In this document: positions 43,206-54,506 of the stretch, piece after piece | Numbering within the stretch: the stretch's first letter is position 1 | Layout: every line of letters begins with the position of its first letter | Assembly: GCA_018240435.1 (NCBI GenBank) | Contig: JAFEFT010000016.1 | Span: 47,818 to 111,817 of the forward strand | From: Pseudomonadota bacterium | GTDB taxonomy: Bacteria > Pseudomonadota > Gammaproteobacteria > Xanthomonadales > Xanthomonadaceae | Reading direction: 5' to 3' | DNA: 64,000 nt | Made by a program: the position numbers and the translations under genes | Notes under the pieces: model-generated | Told to the model about the DNA's origin: nothing | What the model saw: only the letters and a program-made list of their open reading frames with translations | Databases searched by the model: none

Positions 43206-45207
43206 ACCTCGGTGCCGTTCCACTCGCCACGCCCTGGATCGGCGGTGCCTGCACCGGCCCGCGACCACTGCGCTTGGAGGCGGACAGCGCCTTCTCGACG
43301 CGATCGAGGATCGGATGGATGTCGGCATCTTCGGCCAGCCGGCTGGCGATGCCCACGCTCACGCCCACGCGCAGGATCTTGCCGTCCGCCAGCGTCACGT
43401 CGCGCGCCATCGCGTCGGTGCGCATGGCCTCGGCCCAGCGCCGCGCCTGTTCGGGATTGAAGTCGGGCAGGATGACAACGAACTTGTCGCTGCCGTAACG
43501 GCCGACCACGCCGGCGGTGCCGCAATGGGCCTTGAGCACGTCGGCCAGCAAGCGCAACGCCTGATCGCCGGCGGCATGGCCATACACCTCGTTGGTCTCC
43601 TGCAGGTGATCGAGATCGGAGAACAGCACCGCCAATGCCGAGCGCCGCACCAGCGATTCCTTGAAATAAGCAGCCAGGCGGTTGTCCATCGTGCGCCGGT
43701 TGAAGACCGCAGTGAGCGCGTCGAACTCGGCGTTGATGCGCAGCACGCGGTCGTTGGCGGCATCCTCGACCGCGCGCGCGGCCTTGTGCGCCAGTTCGCT
43801 GGCGAGATTGAGTTCGTCGCGCTCGAAACCCTGCCAGCCGCGCCGTTCGATCAACAGCATGCCCCACGCCGGTGCCGTCAGCGGCAACGGCACCACCGCG
43901 ACCTGCACCTGCTCGGGTTCGCCAGCCTCGGCTTGCACCGGCGCATCCACGCGCAGCTGCATCGGCAACTGCGAGCGGCTGATGCCCTTGAAGGCACCGC
44001 TGCGGGTGGCGAGCAGATGCTGGTAGGACTCGCGAGTGGTGTTGGGCTCGCAAAGCAGCAGATCGGCATCGTGGAAACCGTGCAGCGCCACCGCCGAACT
44101 GGCCTGCGGCACCAGCTCGCGCATCACTTCGAGCAGGCGGCGAAAACCCAGCCATTCCTGATCGCCGCTGGGGGCATCGCGCAAGGTGGTGTGCAGTGCC
44201 TCGATGAAACGCAGCCGCTCGCGCTCGCGCTTGAGGCTGGCATCGGCCTGCTCCTTGGCGAGGCTGGCGCGATCGCGCTGCAGGCGGAACTCGATGATAT
44301 GGTCGGTCAACGCCATGCCCATCATCAGCGCGTTGAGCGCGAATGCAACCTGATCGGCATAGGGCAGCCAGCCCTCGTTGGCGAGACTGCCGGCCACCAC
44401 CATCGCCCGCAGCGATGCCGCCAGCAGCACCAGCATCCACATCAACAACATCGGCAGCGCCATCCGCTGGCGGTTGCGCCACGCCGCCGCGGTGGCGGCA
44501 ATGGCCAGCACGATCGCGCCCAGGCGCACGGCGGTCGTCGCGCCATGCAAGATGCCGGCGGCGCCTTGCAGGTCGAGCAGGCAGGCCAGAGCCAGCACGG
44601 CTGGCAACAACGGGAACCACTGCAGCACCCGATCCAGCGCCGGCGCGAATCGCGACAAGCCGGCGAAGCCGCGTGCGGTGACCACCATCGCCGCCGCCAG
44701 CACGTTGCCCAGCGCGAATGCGCCCAGTTCGCCCAAGCGCGTGAACCAGCCCGGCCCCGGCAGATCCGCGAAATGGCCGTTGCGCGCCATCAGGAAGGTC
44801 AGCGTGGCAGCGACGTAGCCCAGGTAATACAGGTATTGGCGATCGCGCAGCGCCGCGTACATGCCGCTGCCGATGAACAGCAGCAAGCCCAGGCCGGTAT
44901 ACAGGACGGTGAACACGATCAGCGGCCCGACCACGACCGGCGTCGATGGCACCATCGCCACCGCTGCCACCGTGGCCGGCGCATCGACCGCCGCCGGCGA
45001 AGCCGTGCTGGCCGCCAGCGCCGTCGTCGCCAGCGCCGCGGCGGGAGCAGCGGCGTGCGCCGTGCCGTGCCGTGCCGCCCGCGCCAGCGGCGGCGCCGCC
45101 AGCGCCAGTACCGCCAGCATGACCAGCAGCCACGCCAGCATGATCCACCGGCGTGCCGGCGAATCCGCCAGCGTCCGCGCCTTTGCCGTTGACCGTCCCT
45201 TCGTCAT
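43204..45207 (-). CDS. Membrane sensor with degenerate GGDEF domain (7TM type)
   Basis: 667 residues. A signal/anchor and Ala-rich periplasmic segment (to about 90) lead to seven membrane helices (FTVLYTGLGLLLFIGSGMYA onward, 7TMR-DISM style), a coiled coil (LAKEQADASLKRERERLRF), a GAF-like region and a GGDEF-type domain beginning EFDALTAVFNRRTMDN. The active site is RYGSDKF: GGDEF is changed to GSDKF at about 572-576, losing the catalytic Glu, so cyclase activity is doubtful. The final codons lie against the 140-bp heptad array. It is the second degenerate GGDEF protein in the window. Confidence 0.9.
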   Translation of the reverse strand: MTKGRSTAKARTLADSPARRWIMLAWLLVMLAVLALAAPPLARAARHGTAHAAAPAAALATTALAASTASPAAVDAPATVAAVAMVPSTPVVVGPLIVFTVLYTGLGLLLFIGSGMYAALRDRQYLYYLGYVAATLTFLMARNGHFADLPGPGWFTRLGELGAFALGNVLAAAMVVTARGFAGLSRFAPALDRVLQWFPLLPAVLALACLLDLQGAAGILHGATTAVRLGAIVLAIAATAAAWRNRQRMALPMLLMWMLVLLAASLRAMVVAGSLANEGWLPYADQVAFALNALMMGMALTDHIIEFRLQRDRASLAKEQADASLKRERERLRFIEALHTTLRDAPSGDQEWLGFRRLLEVMRELVPQASSAVALHGFHDADLLLCEPNTTRESYQHLLATRSGAFKGISRSQLPMQLRVDAPVQAEAGEPEQVQVAVVPLPLTAPAWGMLLIERRGWQGFERDELNLASELAHKAARAVEDAANDRVLRINAEFDALTAVFNRRTMDNRLAAYFKESLVRRSALAVLFSDLDHLQETNEVYGHAAGDQALRLLADVLKAHCGTAGVVGRYGSDKFVVILPDFNPEQARRWAEAMRTDAMARDVTLADGKILRVGVSVGIASRLAEDADIHPILDRVEKALSASKRSGRGPVQAPPIQGVASGTAPR

Positions 45208-45261
45208 CGCACGTCGCTCCCTGCCTTGCCTTGCGGTCGATCCCCGACCCGACGACTCACC

Positions 45262-45540
45262 TCACGCCCGCACGCCACCCTGCCAATCCGCCGCCGCGGC
45301 CCCGCCCGCGTCCGCCACTGACGAATCATCGCGCGCGGCCAGCAGTGAGGCCACCCGCACGAGGGCGGCGGCGGCACAGGATTCGGGAACGCACAGGGCG
45401 TACAAGCCGATGACCGGAACGCCACCGATGCCGCCGGCGAGGTGTTCGCCGCGCAGGTAGACCGGCAGGCCGTCCGCCTCCAGCGCCCCCTTGACGAGGT
45501 GGGCATCGAGCAAATCGACCGGCTCGTAGACGACGCGCAT
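45262..45540 (-). CDS. DUF2007 family putative signal-transducing protein
   Basis: 92 residues starting MRVVYEPVDLLDAHLVKGAL, with LEADGLPVYLRGEHLAGGIG, typical of DUF2007, a small ACT-like or PII-like fold without a proven role. The frame is open upstream to 45615, but MRVVYEP is the family start. It is divergent from glnS with a 92-bp gap and lies 54 bp upstream of the 7TM GGDEF-type gene on the same strand. Confidence 0.88.
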   Translation of the reverse strand: MRVVYEPVDLLDAHLVKGALEADGLPVYLRGEHLAGGIGGVPVIGLYALCVPESCAAAALVRVASLLAARDDSSVADAGGAAAADWQGGVRA

Positions 45541-45632
45541 CACACCGACTCCTGTGGAGCCTGTCACAAGCATAACCCGACGTATTGCCCGAACGGCTAA
45601 ACTGCACGCTTGCAAACCGCCGACTGCATCAC

Positions 45633-47387
45633 ATGATCGAACATTCGTCCGCGGCCGCCGGGGATTCGGCGGCGCCCGAGCCGGCTCGCCGCGATTTCGT
45701 CCGCGAAATCGTCCGTGCCGATCTCGCTGCCGGCCGCCACAACGCCATCGCCACCCGCTTTCCGCCCGAGCCCAACGGCTATTTGCATATCGGCCACGCC
45801 AAGGCGATTTGCCTGGACTTCGGCATCGCCGCCGAATTCGGCGGCCGCTGCAACCTGCGCTTCGACGACACCAACCCGGCCAGGGAAGACCCCGAGTACG
45901 TCGAGGCGATCAAGGAAGACGTGCGCTGGCTGGGTTTCGAATGGGATCAGCTTCGCCACGCTTCGGATTACTTCGAGGTGTTCTACCGCAGCGCCATCCG
46001 GCTGATTCAGACAGGTCACGCCTTCGTCTGCGATCTGTCCGCCGAACAGGTGCGCGAGTATCGCGGCACGCTCACCGAGCCGGGTCGCGAGTCGCCGTTC
46101 CGCAACCGCAGCGTCGCCGAAAACCTCGACCTGTTCGCACGCATGCGCGCCGGCGAGTTCGCCGATGGCACGCGCACCTTGCGCGCGAAGATCGACATGG
46201 CCAGCGGCAACATCAATCTGCGCGACCCGGCGCTGTACCGCATCAAGCACGTCGAACATCAGAATACCGGCAGCGACTGGCCGATCTACCCGATGTACGA
46301 CTTCGCGCATTCGCTCAGCGACGCCATCGAGGGCATCACCCATTCGCTGTGCACGCTCGAGTTCGAAGACCACCGGCCGCTGTACGACTGGTGCGTGGAC
46401 AGGGTCGATCTGGTCAACCATCCCGAGCTCTGGGATTTCCTGCCCGCGCGCGGCTTGCCGACCGCCCCATCGAAGCCGCGGCAGATCGAGTTTTCGCGGC
46501 TCAACATCAACTACACGGTGATGAGCAAGCGCAAGCTCATCGCGCTCGTCGGCGAAGGTCTGGTCGATGGCTGGGACGATCCGCGCATGCCCACCTTGCA
46601 AGGCCTGCGCCGTCGCGGCGTGACGCCGGCGGCGCTGCGTCTTTTGGCCGAGCGTGTCGGCATCAGCAAGCAGAATTCGGTGATCGACTATTCGGTGCTC
46701 GAAGGCTGCATCCGCGAAGATCTCGATGCCAACGCGCAGCGGCGGCTGGCGGTACTCGATCCGCTCAAGCTGGTCGTCGTCAATCTCGATGCCGATCACG
46801 TCGAATCCATCGCCTTCCCGAATCATCCCAAGAACGAGGCATTCGGCACGCGCCTGGTGCCGTTCTCGCGCGAGTTGTGGATCGAACGCGAGGATTTCAT
46901 GGAGACGCCGAGCAAGGGTTTCCATCGCCTCGTGCCCGGCGGCGAAGTACGCCTGCGCGGCGTCGGCATCGTCCGCTGCGTCGATGTCGTCAAGGATGGC
47001 GATACCGTCACCGCCGTGCACTGCACGCTCGATGCGGAGACGCGGCACGGCATGCCCGGTGCCGATCGCAAGGTGAAAGGCACCATCCACTGGGTCTGCG
47101 CGAAGCACGCGATCGCCGCCGAGGTGCGCTTGTACGATCGCCTGTTCACGGCCGCCGACCCCGACGACGACAGCGATGGCAAAACCTATCGCGACCACCT
47201 CAATCCGGATTCGCGGCGCCGCGTGCGCGGTTGGGTCGAGCCGGCGGCAGCGCAGGTCGAAACGGAGACGCGCTTGCAGTTCGAGCGCACCGGCTACTTC
47301 GTCGCCGACCGTCGCGAGCACTCCGCGGCGCATCCGGTGTTCAACCGCACCGTGACCTTGCGCGATACCTGGGCGAAACCGAAATGA
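45633..47387 (+). CDS. glnS: Glutaminyl-tRNA synthetase
   Basis: 584 residues, class I synthetase. HIGH motif in RFPPEPNGYLHIGHAKAICLD, KMSKS-equivalent VMSKRKL, with the GlnRS-specific YDFAHSLSDAIEGITHSLCTLEFEDHR (core HSLSDAIEGITHSLCT) and the C-terminal anticodon-binding beta-barrels. It charges tRNA-Gln directly, as in gammaproteobacteria. ATG at 45633 gives a short N-terminal extension before RRDFVREIVRADLAAG. The long frames in other phases are shadows. It is followed by a deaminase gene on the same strand. Confidence 0.97.
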   Translation: MIEHSSAAAGDSAAPEPARRDFVREIVRADLAAGRHNAIATRFPPEPNGYLHIGHAKAICLDFGIAAEFGGRCNLRFDDTNPAREDPEYVEAIKEDVRWLGFEWDQLRHASDYFEVFYRSAIRLIQTGHAFVCDLSAEQVREYRGTLTEPGRESPFRNRSVAENLDLFARMRAGEFADGTRTLRAKIDMASGNINLRDPALYRIKHVEHQNTGSDWPIYPMYDFAHSLSDAIEGITHSLCTLEFEDHRPLYDWCVDRVDLVNHPELWDFLPARGLPTAPSKPRQIEFSRLNINYTVMSKRKLIALVGEGLVDGWDDPRMPTLQGLRRRGVTPAALRLLAERVGISKQNSVIDYSVLEGCIREDLDANAQRRLAVLDPLKLVVVNLDADHVESIAFPNHPKNEAFGTRLVPFSRELWIEREDFMETPSKGFHRLVPGGEVRLRGVGIVRCVDVVKDGDTVTAVHCTLDAETRHGMPGADRKVKGTIHWVCAKHAIAAEVRLYDRLFTAADPDDDSDGKTYRDHLNPDSRRRVRGWVEPAAAQVETETRLQFERTGYFVADRREHSAAHPVFNRTVTLRDTWAKPK

Positions 47388-47409
47388 TGCCGGCACGCGG
47401 GCCGCACTG

Positions 47410-47973
47410 ATGCTCTACGCGCAAGTCCATCTCGTGTTGCCGGCGTGGATTCACGATGCGGTCGATCCGCTGACGATCTGCGCCGATGACGAGGCCAAGG
47501 TCGCGCTCGCCATCGAGCTGTCGCGCCTGAACGTCGCGCACGGCAGCGGTGGCCCGTTCGGCGCGGCGCTGTTCGACGAAGGCAGCGGCCGCCTGCTCGG
47601 CATCGGCGTCAATCGCGTGCTGCCGCAATCGTGCTCGGTGGCGCACGCCGAGATGATGGCCTTCATGACCGCGCAGGCGCGCACGCAGAAGGTGCGACTC
47701 AACGAGGATGGCGCGAAGATCGTGCTGGCAACCTCGTCGCAACCGTGTTGCATGTGCTACGGCGCCAGCTTCTGGGCCGGCATCGACACCTTGCTGATCG
47801 GTGCAAGATCGGAAGACGTGATGGCGCTGACGAGCTTCGACGAAGGCCCGTTGGCCGCCGACTGGATCGGCGAGCTGAACCGTCGCGGCATCGCGGTTCG
47901 CCGCGACATCCTGCGCGAACGAGCACGCGAGGTTCTGGCCGAATATGGACGACAGGATCATCCCCGCTACTGA
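47410..47973 (+). CDS. Nucleoside/guanine deaminase family protein
   Basis: 187 residues. The zinc-dependent deaminase motif is complete: AHAEMMAFM (His ligand and catalytic Glu) and [14 protein letters not shown] (PCxxC cysteines), with [13 protein letters not shown] upstream. Family members deaminate guanine, cytosine or related nucleosides; the substrate is not evident. It follows glnS by 22 bp. Its 3' end overlaps rlmM by 29 nt in another frame, suggesting co-transcription. Confidence 0.88.
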   Translation: MLYAQVHLVLPAWIHDAVDPLTICADDEAKVALAIELSRLNVAHGSGGPFGAALFDEGSGRLLGIGVNRVLPQSCSVAHAEMMAFMTAQARTQKVRLNEDGAKIVLATSSQPCCMCYGASFWAGIDTLLIGARSEDVMALTSFDEGPLAADWIGELNRRGIAVRRDILRERAREVLAEYGRQDHPRY

Positions 47974-49012
47974 CGGCCTGCTGTGCTGGTGCCGCGCCGG
48001 CTTCGAGCCCGAGCTCGCCGCCGAACTGGGCGAGCGCGCGGCAGCGGCAGGCTTTGCCGGCTACGCTCGCGCCGAGCGCGGCAGCGGCCACGTCGAATAT
48101 CTGGGCGTCGATGGCGCGGCGCTGTCGCGCGCGCTGCCGTTCTCTGATTTGATCTTCGCAAGGCAGAAGCTGCATCTGTTCGCCGAGTTGCGCGGTCTCG
48201 ATCCGCAAGATCGCATCGCGCCGATGTTCGACGCGCTCGGCGGCCGCGGGCGCTATGGCGACGTCTGGGTCGAGTATCCCGATTCCGACGCCGGCAAACC
48301 GCTGGCCGGCCTGGCGCGCGCGTTCGCCAATGCACTGCGGCCGGCCCTGCGCAAACGCGGCCTGCTCACCGAGAAGGTGTCGCCGACGCTGCGACGCCTG
48401 CATGTGTGCTTTCTCGGCGGCGACCACGCCTTGCTGGCCATCGCCGATCCACGCGACGCCGCGCCCTGGCCGCTGGGCGTACCGCGCCTGCGCATGCTGG
48501 CCGAGGCCCCGAGCCGCTCCGCGCTCAAGCTCGAAGAAGCCTTGCTGGTTCTGCTCGACGCCGATGAACGTGAGCGATTGCTGCAACCGGGCATGACCGC
48601 GGTGGACCTGGGTGCCGCACCGGGCGGCTGGAGTTGGGTGCTGGCGCGCCAGCGCCTGCGCGTGAACGCGATCGACAACGGCCCACTCGCGGCAACCGCG
48701 CTCGCCACCGGGCTGATCGAGCACGTCCGCGCCGACGGCTTCCACTGGCAGCCACCGAAGCCGGTCGACTGGCTCGTTTGCGACATGGTCGAGTCGCCGC
48801 GCCGGGTGGCATCGCGCATCGCACAGTGGTTCGCGCAGGGCGGGTGCCGGCGCGCGATCTTCAACCTCAAGCTGCCGATGAAAAAACGCTGGGACGAGAC
48901 AAGGCTGTGCCTGGACCTGCTGCGACAACAATCCGGCATCGCGCTGACACTGCGCGCACGCCAACTGTTCCACGATCGCGAGGAAATCACCGTGTTCGCG
49001 GCCCCGCGCTGA
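47945..49012 (+). CDS. rlmM: 23S rRNA 2'-O-ribose C2498 methyltransferase RlmM
   Basis: 355 residues. N-terminal THUMP-like part ([20 protein letters not shown]), then a SAM-dependent Rossmann methyltransferase with motif [36 protein letters not shown] and the catalytic lysine region [13 protein letters not shown]. It methylates C2498 in the peptidyl-transferase loop. The start at 47945 lies inside the deaminase gene. A strong bidirectional terminator follows, separating it from the converging ribosomal-protein operon. Confidence 0.94.
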   Translation: MDDRIIPATDGLLCWCRAGFEPELAAELGERAAAAGFAGYARAERGSGHVEYLGVDGAALSRALPFSDLIFARQKLHLFAELRGLDPQDRIAPMFDALGGRGRYGDVWVEYPDSDAGKPLAGLARAFANALRPALRKRGLLTEKVSPTLRRLHVCFLGGDHALLAIADPRDAAPWPLGVPRLRMLAEAPSRSALKLEEALLVLLDADERERLLQPGMTAVDLGAAPGGWSWVLARQRLRVNAIDNGPLAATALATGLIEHVRADGFHWQPPKPVDWLVCDMVESPRRVASRIAQWFAQGGCRRAIFNLKLPMKKRWDETRLCLDLLRQQSGIALTLRARQLFHDREEITVFAAPR

Positions 49013-49066
49013 TCGTCCGTCAGCCCTGGATGAATTCGGGGGGATGAATTGGGGCCGCACGGAAAA

Positions 49067-49095
49067 CGAAAACCCCGGCGTGGCCGGGGTTTTCG
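49067..49095. terminator. Bidirectional rho-independent terminator between rlmM and rplQ
   Basis: CGAAAACCCCGGC pairs with GCCGGGGTTTTCG (13 bp) around GTG. The stem reads with a T-run in either direction, so it can end both the rlmM transcript and the alpha operon, whose last gene rplQ stops 23 bp away. Confidence 0.95.
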
Positions 49096-49117
49096 TTGCC
49101 GACGGTGAGCCGCTGCC

Positions 49118-49501
49118 TCATTCGGCCGCAGCCGCAGCCGCCTGCGGCCGGTCGACCAGTTCGACATAGGCCATCGGCGCGTTGTCGCCGGCGCGGAAAC
49201 CGCACTTGAGGATGCGCAGGTAGCCGCCCGGGCGGGCGCTGTAGCGCGGACCGAGCTCGACGAAGAGCTTGCCCACGGCCTGCTTGTCACGCAGGCGCGA
49301 AAAGGCAAGGCGGCGATTGGCGACGCCATCGACCTTGCCGAGCGTGATCAGCGGCTCGGCGACGCGACGCAGTTCCTTGGCCTTGGGCAACGTGGTGCGA
49401 ATCAGCTCGTGCTTGATCAGCGAGGCCGCCATGTTGCTGAACATCGCCTGGCGATGCGAGCTGGTGCGGTTGAATTTGCGTCCGGCTTTCTGGTGGCGCA
49501 T
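49118..49501 (-). CDS. rplQ: 50S ribosomal protein L17
   Basis: 127 residues: [20 protein letters not shown] is the L17 N-terminus, and [20 protein letters not shown]-like sequence ([20 protein letters not shown]) the conserved C-terminal core, with a short Ala-rich tail. L17 lies near the exit tunnel of the large subunit. It is the last gene of the alpha operon, downstream of rpoA after a 303-bp gap that is longer than usual and carries a large hairpin. Confidence 0.97.
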   Translation of the reverse strand: MRHQKAGRKFNRTSSHRQAMFSNMAASLIKHELIRTTLPKAKELRRVAEPLITLGKVDGVANRRLAFSRLRDKQAVGKLFVELGPRYSARPGGYLRILKCGFRAGDNAPMAYVELVDRPQAAAAAAE

Positions 49502-49804
49502 GGTCGTCTCCCTTGGTGCAGGCGCATCGCGGCGCTAGCTGAGTTGCATGTTGGACTGCGCGAAACGGCGCAGCATCGTTGGCGTGGTTCCGATCGAACG
49601 GCATGTTCGAACGGGCCATGCTGCGCGGGTTGGCGGCGTTGCCGCTGCACCACGCGAAACTTCGGTGTCACTCGTGGCGTTGCTGGCAGACTTCGGATCG
49701 CCCGCCCCGGCTTTGCTCTTTCGGCGCTCGTCCGGCCCGGTCTTGCGACCTGGCGTTCGCAACCGCGGCTGATGCGTTTCATCGCATCAGCCAAGCGCGG
49801 TTGC
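49502..49804 (-). other. rpoA-rplQ intergenic region with a large hairpin
   Basis: No gene is seen in these 303 bp. Directly after the rpoA stop the mRNA can form an 18-bp hairpin (49804-49759): GCAACCGC with GCGGTTGC and GGCTGATGCG with CGCATCAGCC, a 4-nt one-sided bulge (GCTT) and a 6-nt loop. There is no T-run. A smaller TCGAAC/GTTCGA hairpin lies near 49588-49604. The structure could protect the rpoA 3' end or lower rplQ expression; this is inference. Confidence 0.65.
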
Positions 49805-50800
49805 TCAGCCCATCATTCCTTGCTGGAGGCCGGCGGGCGGCCAGTTCTCCAGTTTCATGCCCAGCGAAAGGCCGCGCTGCGCAAGGACTTCCTTGATCTC
49901 GGTGAGCGACTTCTTGCCCAGGTTCGGAGTCTTGAGCAACTCGACCTCGGTCTTCTGGATGAGATCACCGATGTAATAGATGTTCTCGGCCTTGAGGCAG
50001 TTGGCCGAGCGCACGGTGAGCTCGAGGTCGTCGATCGGGCGCAGCAGCACCGGATCGACACCAGCGCTGGCGGCCTTCGGCGCACCGGTCTCGCGACGGG
50101 TGAAGTCACCGAACACCGACAACTGATCGGTGAGGATGTCGGCGGCGGTGCGCATCGCTTCCTCGGCGTCGATCGTGCCGTTGGTTTCGATGTCGATGAC
50201 CAGCTTGTCCAGATCGGTGCGCTGCTCGACGCGCGCGGCCTCGACGGCGTAGGCGACACGGGTGACCGGGCAAAAGCTGGCGTCGAGCATCAGCCGGCCG
50301 ATGGTGCGCGCCTCTTCGTCCGGCTTGCGGCGGGCGGTGGCCGGCTGGTAACCGAAGCCGCGCTCGACCTTCAGGCGCATGTTGATCGCCGTGTCCTTGG
50401 TCAGGTGGCAGATCACGTGCTCGGGGTTGAGGATCTCGACGTTGTGATCGGTCTTGATGTCGCCGGCAGTGACCACGCCACGGCCCTGGCGGGCCAGCGA
50501 GAGCATGCTGTGGTCGACGTTGTGCATGCGGATCGCCACGTCCTTGAGGTTGAGCAGGATCTCGATCACGTCCTCCTGCAGGCCCTCGACCGTGGTGTAC
50601 TCGTGCAGCACGCCGTCGATCTCGACCTCGGTGATCGCATACCCGGGGATCGACGACAGCAGCACGCGGCGCAGCGCGTTGCCGAGGGTGTGGCCATAGC
50701 CGCGCTCGAGCGGCTCGATCACGACCTTGGAACGATGCGCGCTGACGCGTTCGATGTTCGGGCCGCGCGGACGCAGCACCTGATGGGCGGATACCGACAT
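49805..50800 (-). CDS. rpoA: RNA polymerase alpha subunit
   Basis: 331 residues. The N-terminal dimerisation domain has [20 protein letters not shown] and [20 protein letters not shown]; the C-terminal domain [20 protein letters not shown] and [20 protein letters not shown] contacts UP elements and activators. ATG at 50800 ([15 protein letters not shown]) is used; the open frame continues to 50842 without conserved residues. It lies in the alpha operon between rpsD and rplQ. Confidence 0.98.
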   Translation of the reverse strand: MSVSAHQVLRPRGPNIERVSAHRSKVVIEPLERGYGHTLGNALRRVLLSSIPGYAITEVEIDGVLHEYTTVEGLQEDVIEILLNLKDVAIRMHNVDHSMLSLARQGRGVVTAGDIKTDHNVEILNPEHVICHLTKDTAINMRLKVERGFGYQPATARRKPDEEARTIGRLMLDASFCPVTRVAYAVEAARVEQRTDLDKLVIDIETNGTIDAEEAMRTAADILTDQLSVFGDFTRRETGAPKAASAGVDPVLLRPIDDLELTVRSANCLKAENIYYIGDLIQKTEVELLKTPNLGKKSLTEIKEVLAQRGLSLGMKLENWPPAGLQQGMMG

Positions 50801-50862
50801 GGTTGTGCGTACTCCTGAATGAGTTGTGTCGCCACGAGGCACGTCTGCCTCGCGCCTGACGA

Positions 50863-51495
50863 TTACTTCGAGTACAGCTCGACGATCAGCGCTTCATTGA
50901 TGTCCGAAGGCAGATCGGAGCGCTCCGGCGCGGACTTGAACACGCCGCTGAACTTGCTGGCGTTGACTTCGATCCAGCCCGGCACCAGCCCCATCTTCTG
51001 CGAGACTTCCAGCGCTTCTTGCACCACCAGGTGCTTTTGCGCGTTCTCGGTCAGGGCGATCACATCGCCGGCCTTGACCTGATAGGACGGCAGGTTGACG
51101 GTCTTGCCGTTCACCTGCACGTTGCAGTGGCTGACCATCTGCCGCGCCTGCGGCCGGGTGACCGCGAAACCCATGCGATAGACGACGTTGTCCAGGCGCA
51201 TTTCGAGCATCTGCAGCAACATCTCGCCGGTATTGCCCTTGCGCCGCGAGGCCTTGCGGTAGTAGCTGCGGAACTGGCGCTCGAGCATGCCGTAGATGCG
51301 CTTGATCTTCTGCTTCTCGCGCAGCTGGGTGGCGTAGTCGGACAGCTTGCCCTTGCGGGCGCCGGCGACGCCGTGCTGACCGGGCTTGTTCTCGAGCTTG
51401 CACTTGGAATCGATCGCGCGTGCCGGGCTCTTCAGGCCGAGGTCGGCGCCTTCGCGGCGGGCGAGTTTGCAGCTGGGTCCAAGGTAACGTGCCAT
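50863..51495 (-). CDS. rpsD: 30S ribosomal protein S4
   Basis: 210 residues: [20 protein letters not shown] start, the S4 RNA-binding domain [20 protein letters not shown] and [20 protein letters not shown], and the C-terminal [12 protein letters not shown]4 is a primary 16S rRNA binder and, in relatives, represses the alpha operon by binding its leader; no such leader fold was checked here. It lies 62 bp upstream of rpoA. Confidence 0.98.
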   Translation of the reverse strand: MARYLGPSCKLARREGADLGLKSPARAIDSKCKLENKPGQHGVAGARKGKLSDYATQLREKQKIKRIYGMLERQFRSYYRKASRRKGNTGEMLLQMLEMRLDNVVYRMGFAVTRPQARQMVSHCNVQVNGKTVNLPSYQVKAGDVIALTENAQKHLVVQEALEVSQKMGLVPGWIEVNASKFSGVFKSAPERSDLPSDINEALIVELYSK

Positions 51496-51605
51496 GGGTT
51501 TTCTCTACGATTTGAGAAGTCCGGCGAACGACGCCGGTACTGGATCTTGCCAATGCCGTCCCCAGCCGAGCGTCGCGCGATCGCGACGATCTCGCCGGGG
51601 AGCCA

Positions 51606-52004
51606 TCACACCCGGCGCTTCTTCGGCGGGCGGCAACCGTTGTGCGGGATCGGCGTGACGTCGATGATGTTCATCACCTTGTAGCCGACGTTGTTGAGCG
51701 AACGCACCGCCGACTCGCGGCCAGGGCCCGGGCCCTTGATGCGCACTTCCAGCGTCTTCACGCCGTAATCGAGCGCGGCCTTGCCGGCCTTCTCGGCAGC
51801 CACCTGGGCGGCGAACGGGGTGGACTTGCGCGAGCCGCGGAAACCGGCGCCGCCCGAAGTCGCCCACGACAGCGCATTGCCCTGGCGGTCGGTGATGGTG
51901 ATGATGGTGTTGTTGAACGAAGCCTGGACGTGGGCGATGCCGTCGGTGACGACACGCTTGATCTTCTTCTTGGTCTTCGCTGCAGCAGCGGCGGGCTTGG
52001 CCAT
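51606..52004 (-). CDS. rpsK: 30S ribosomal protein S11
   Basis: 132 residues with an Ala/Lys-rich start ([20 protein letters not shown]) and the S11 signatures [40 protein letters not shown] and [21 protein letters not shown]11 helps shape the mRNA exit region of the small subunit. It follows rpsM by 21 bp and precedes rpsD by 110 bp in the alpha operon. Confidence 0.98.
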   Translation of the reverse strand: MAKPAAAAAKTKKKIKRVVTDGIAHVQASFNNTIITITDRQGNALSWATSGGAGFRGSRKSTPFAAQVAAEKAGKAALDYGVKTLEVRIKGPGPGRESAVRSLNNVGYKVMNIIDVTPIPHNGCRPPKKRRV

Positions 52005-52025
52005 TTGATGTGATCTCGGAAAGGG

Positions 52026-52382
52026 TTACTTCTTGATGGCCTTGCGCGGGCCCTTGCGGGTGCGGGCGTTGGTGCGCGTGCGCTGGCCGCGCACCGGCAG
52101 GCCACGGCGATGGCGCAGGCCGCGGTAGCAGCTCAGATCCATCAGGCGCTTGATCGACATGCCGACTTCGCGACGCAGGTCGCCCTCGACCGTGAACTTG
52201 GCGACCGAGGCGCGCAGGCGCTCGACTTCGGCCTCGGCAAGGTCGCGGATGCGGGTGGACGGCTTGACGCCGGCATCCTCGCAGACCTTCTTCGACCGCG
52301 TGCGGCCGATTCCGTAGATGCTTTGCAGCCCCACCCAGACATGCTTCTGGACGGGAAGATTGACACCGGCAATGCGCGCCAT
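52026..52382 (-). CDS. rpsM: 30S ribosomal protein S13
   Basis: 118 residues: [39 protein letters not shown] and the C-terminal [20 protein letters not shown]-like sequence ([20 protein letters not shown]) typical of S13, which contacts the P-site tRNA and bridges to the large subunit. First gene of the alpha operon, with its own promoter 62 bp upstream. No rpmJ lies between secY and this gene, unlike in enterobacteria. Confidence 0.98.
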   Translation of the reverse strand: MARIAGVNLPVQKHVWVGLQSIYGIGRTRSKKVCEDAGVKPSTRIRDLAEAEVERLRASVAKFTVEGDLRREVGMSIKRLMDLSCYRGLRHRRGLPVRGQRTRTNARTRKGPRKAIKK

Positions 52383-52443
52383 CAGGCGATCTCCGACTGT
52401 GTGTTCGCGCCCTTCGACGAACGCAGGGCGCGGTGAACTGGAA

Positions 52444-52472
52444 ATTGTAGCAGGGCTTCAGGATTTAGTGAA
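52444..52472 (-). promoter_or_regulatory. Promoter of the alpha operon (rpsM-rplQ)
   Basis: On the minus strand TTCACT (52472-52467) and TACAAT (52449-52444) are separated by 17 nt, a good sigma70 promoter. The start site would be about 55 nt before the rpsM ATG. It allows rpsM-rpsK-rpsD-rpoA-rplQ to be expressed independently of the spc operon. Confidence 0.75.
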
Positions 52473-52610
52473 GTCCCGGTGAAAAATCTTCCGGAACCCG
52501 GCATGGGGAGTGTGCCCATGCTCCGGCGACAGGACGAACGTGACGGATCGGCGCTGAACTGCCTTGCCGTCGGCCCGCGCTCCTCAGGCGCAGGCACCGC
52601 GTCCGGCCCA

Positions 52611-52665
52611 TCCGCGCGTGAAGCGTCGCGCGGATCGCCCTCGATGACGCCCTCGTCGGAGGGCG
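52611..52665 (-). other. Paired hairpins after secY
   Basis: Just after the secY stop the transcript can form CGCCCTC with GAGGGCG around a GTCG-position tetraloop (52665-52648) and TCCGCGCG with CGCGCGGA around 8 nt (52634-52611). Neither has a T-run. With the promoter further on, they mark the boundary between the spc and alpha operons and may attenuate read-through or stabilise the 3' end. No rpmJ gene is found in this 293-bp gap. Confidence 0.55.
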
Positions 52666-52675
52666 CCGTGCAACG

Positions 52676-54004
<1,329 letters not shown>

Positions 54005-54007
54005 CGA

Positions 54008-54442
54008 TTACTCGACGCTGCCGCCGGCCGCTTCGATCGCCGCCTTGGCACCGGCGGTCGCGAGCAGGCCCTTGAGCGTCAGCTTGCGCGCGATCTCGCC
54101 CTTCTTGACGACCTTGGCCTGCTTGGCGGTGGCCGGAACCAGCCCGGCGGCGCGCAGCGCGGCGAAATCGACGACCTCGCCTTCGACCTGCGCCAGCTGG
54201 TAGAGCAGCACTTCGGCGGTATCGGCCTTGAGCTTGGAGCGGAAGCCGATCTTCGGCAGCCGGCGCTGCATCGGCATCTGGCCGCCTTCGAAACCGGCCT
54301 TGATCTTGCCCTTGCCGGCGCGCGCGAACGAGCCCTTGTGGCCGCGGCCACAGGTTTTGCCGAGACCCGAACCGATGCCGCGACCGACGCGGACGCGTTC
54401 CTTGCGGGCGCCCTTGGCGGGCTTGAGCGTGTTGAGTTTCAT
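54008..54442 (-). CDS. rplO: 50S ribosomal protein L15
   Basis: 144 residues: [40 protein letters not shown] and the [18 protein letters not shown] signature of L15, a late-assembly large-subunit protein. The frame is open to 54505 upstream without conserved sequence, so ATG at 54442 is used. It lies between rpmD and secY in the spc operon. Confidence 0.98.
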   Translation of the reverse strand: MKLNTLKPAKGARKERVRVGRGIGSGLGKTCGRGHKGSFARAGKGKIKAGFEGGQMPMQRRLPKIGFRSKLKADTAEVLLYQLAQVEGEVVDFAALRAAGLVPATAKQAKVVKKGEIARKLTLKGLLATAGAKAAIEAAGGSVE

Positions 54443-54506
54443 CGCGATATTCCTTTGGGCAGGAAACCTGCCTGGGACGACCGGCCGTTCGGGCCGGACC
54501 TGCAAA

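Noticed and set aside
52383-52675. rpmJ (L36) between secY and rpsM
   Set aside because: No frame with the short Cys/His zinc-ribbon sequence of L36; only hairpins and the alpha-operon promoter are found.
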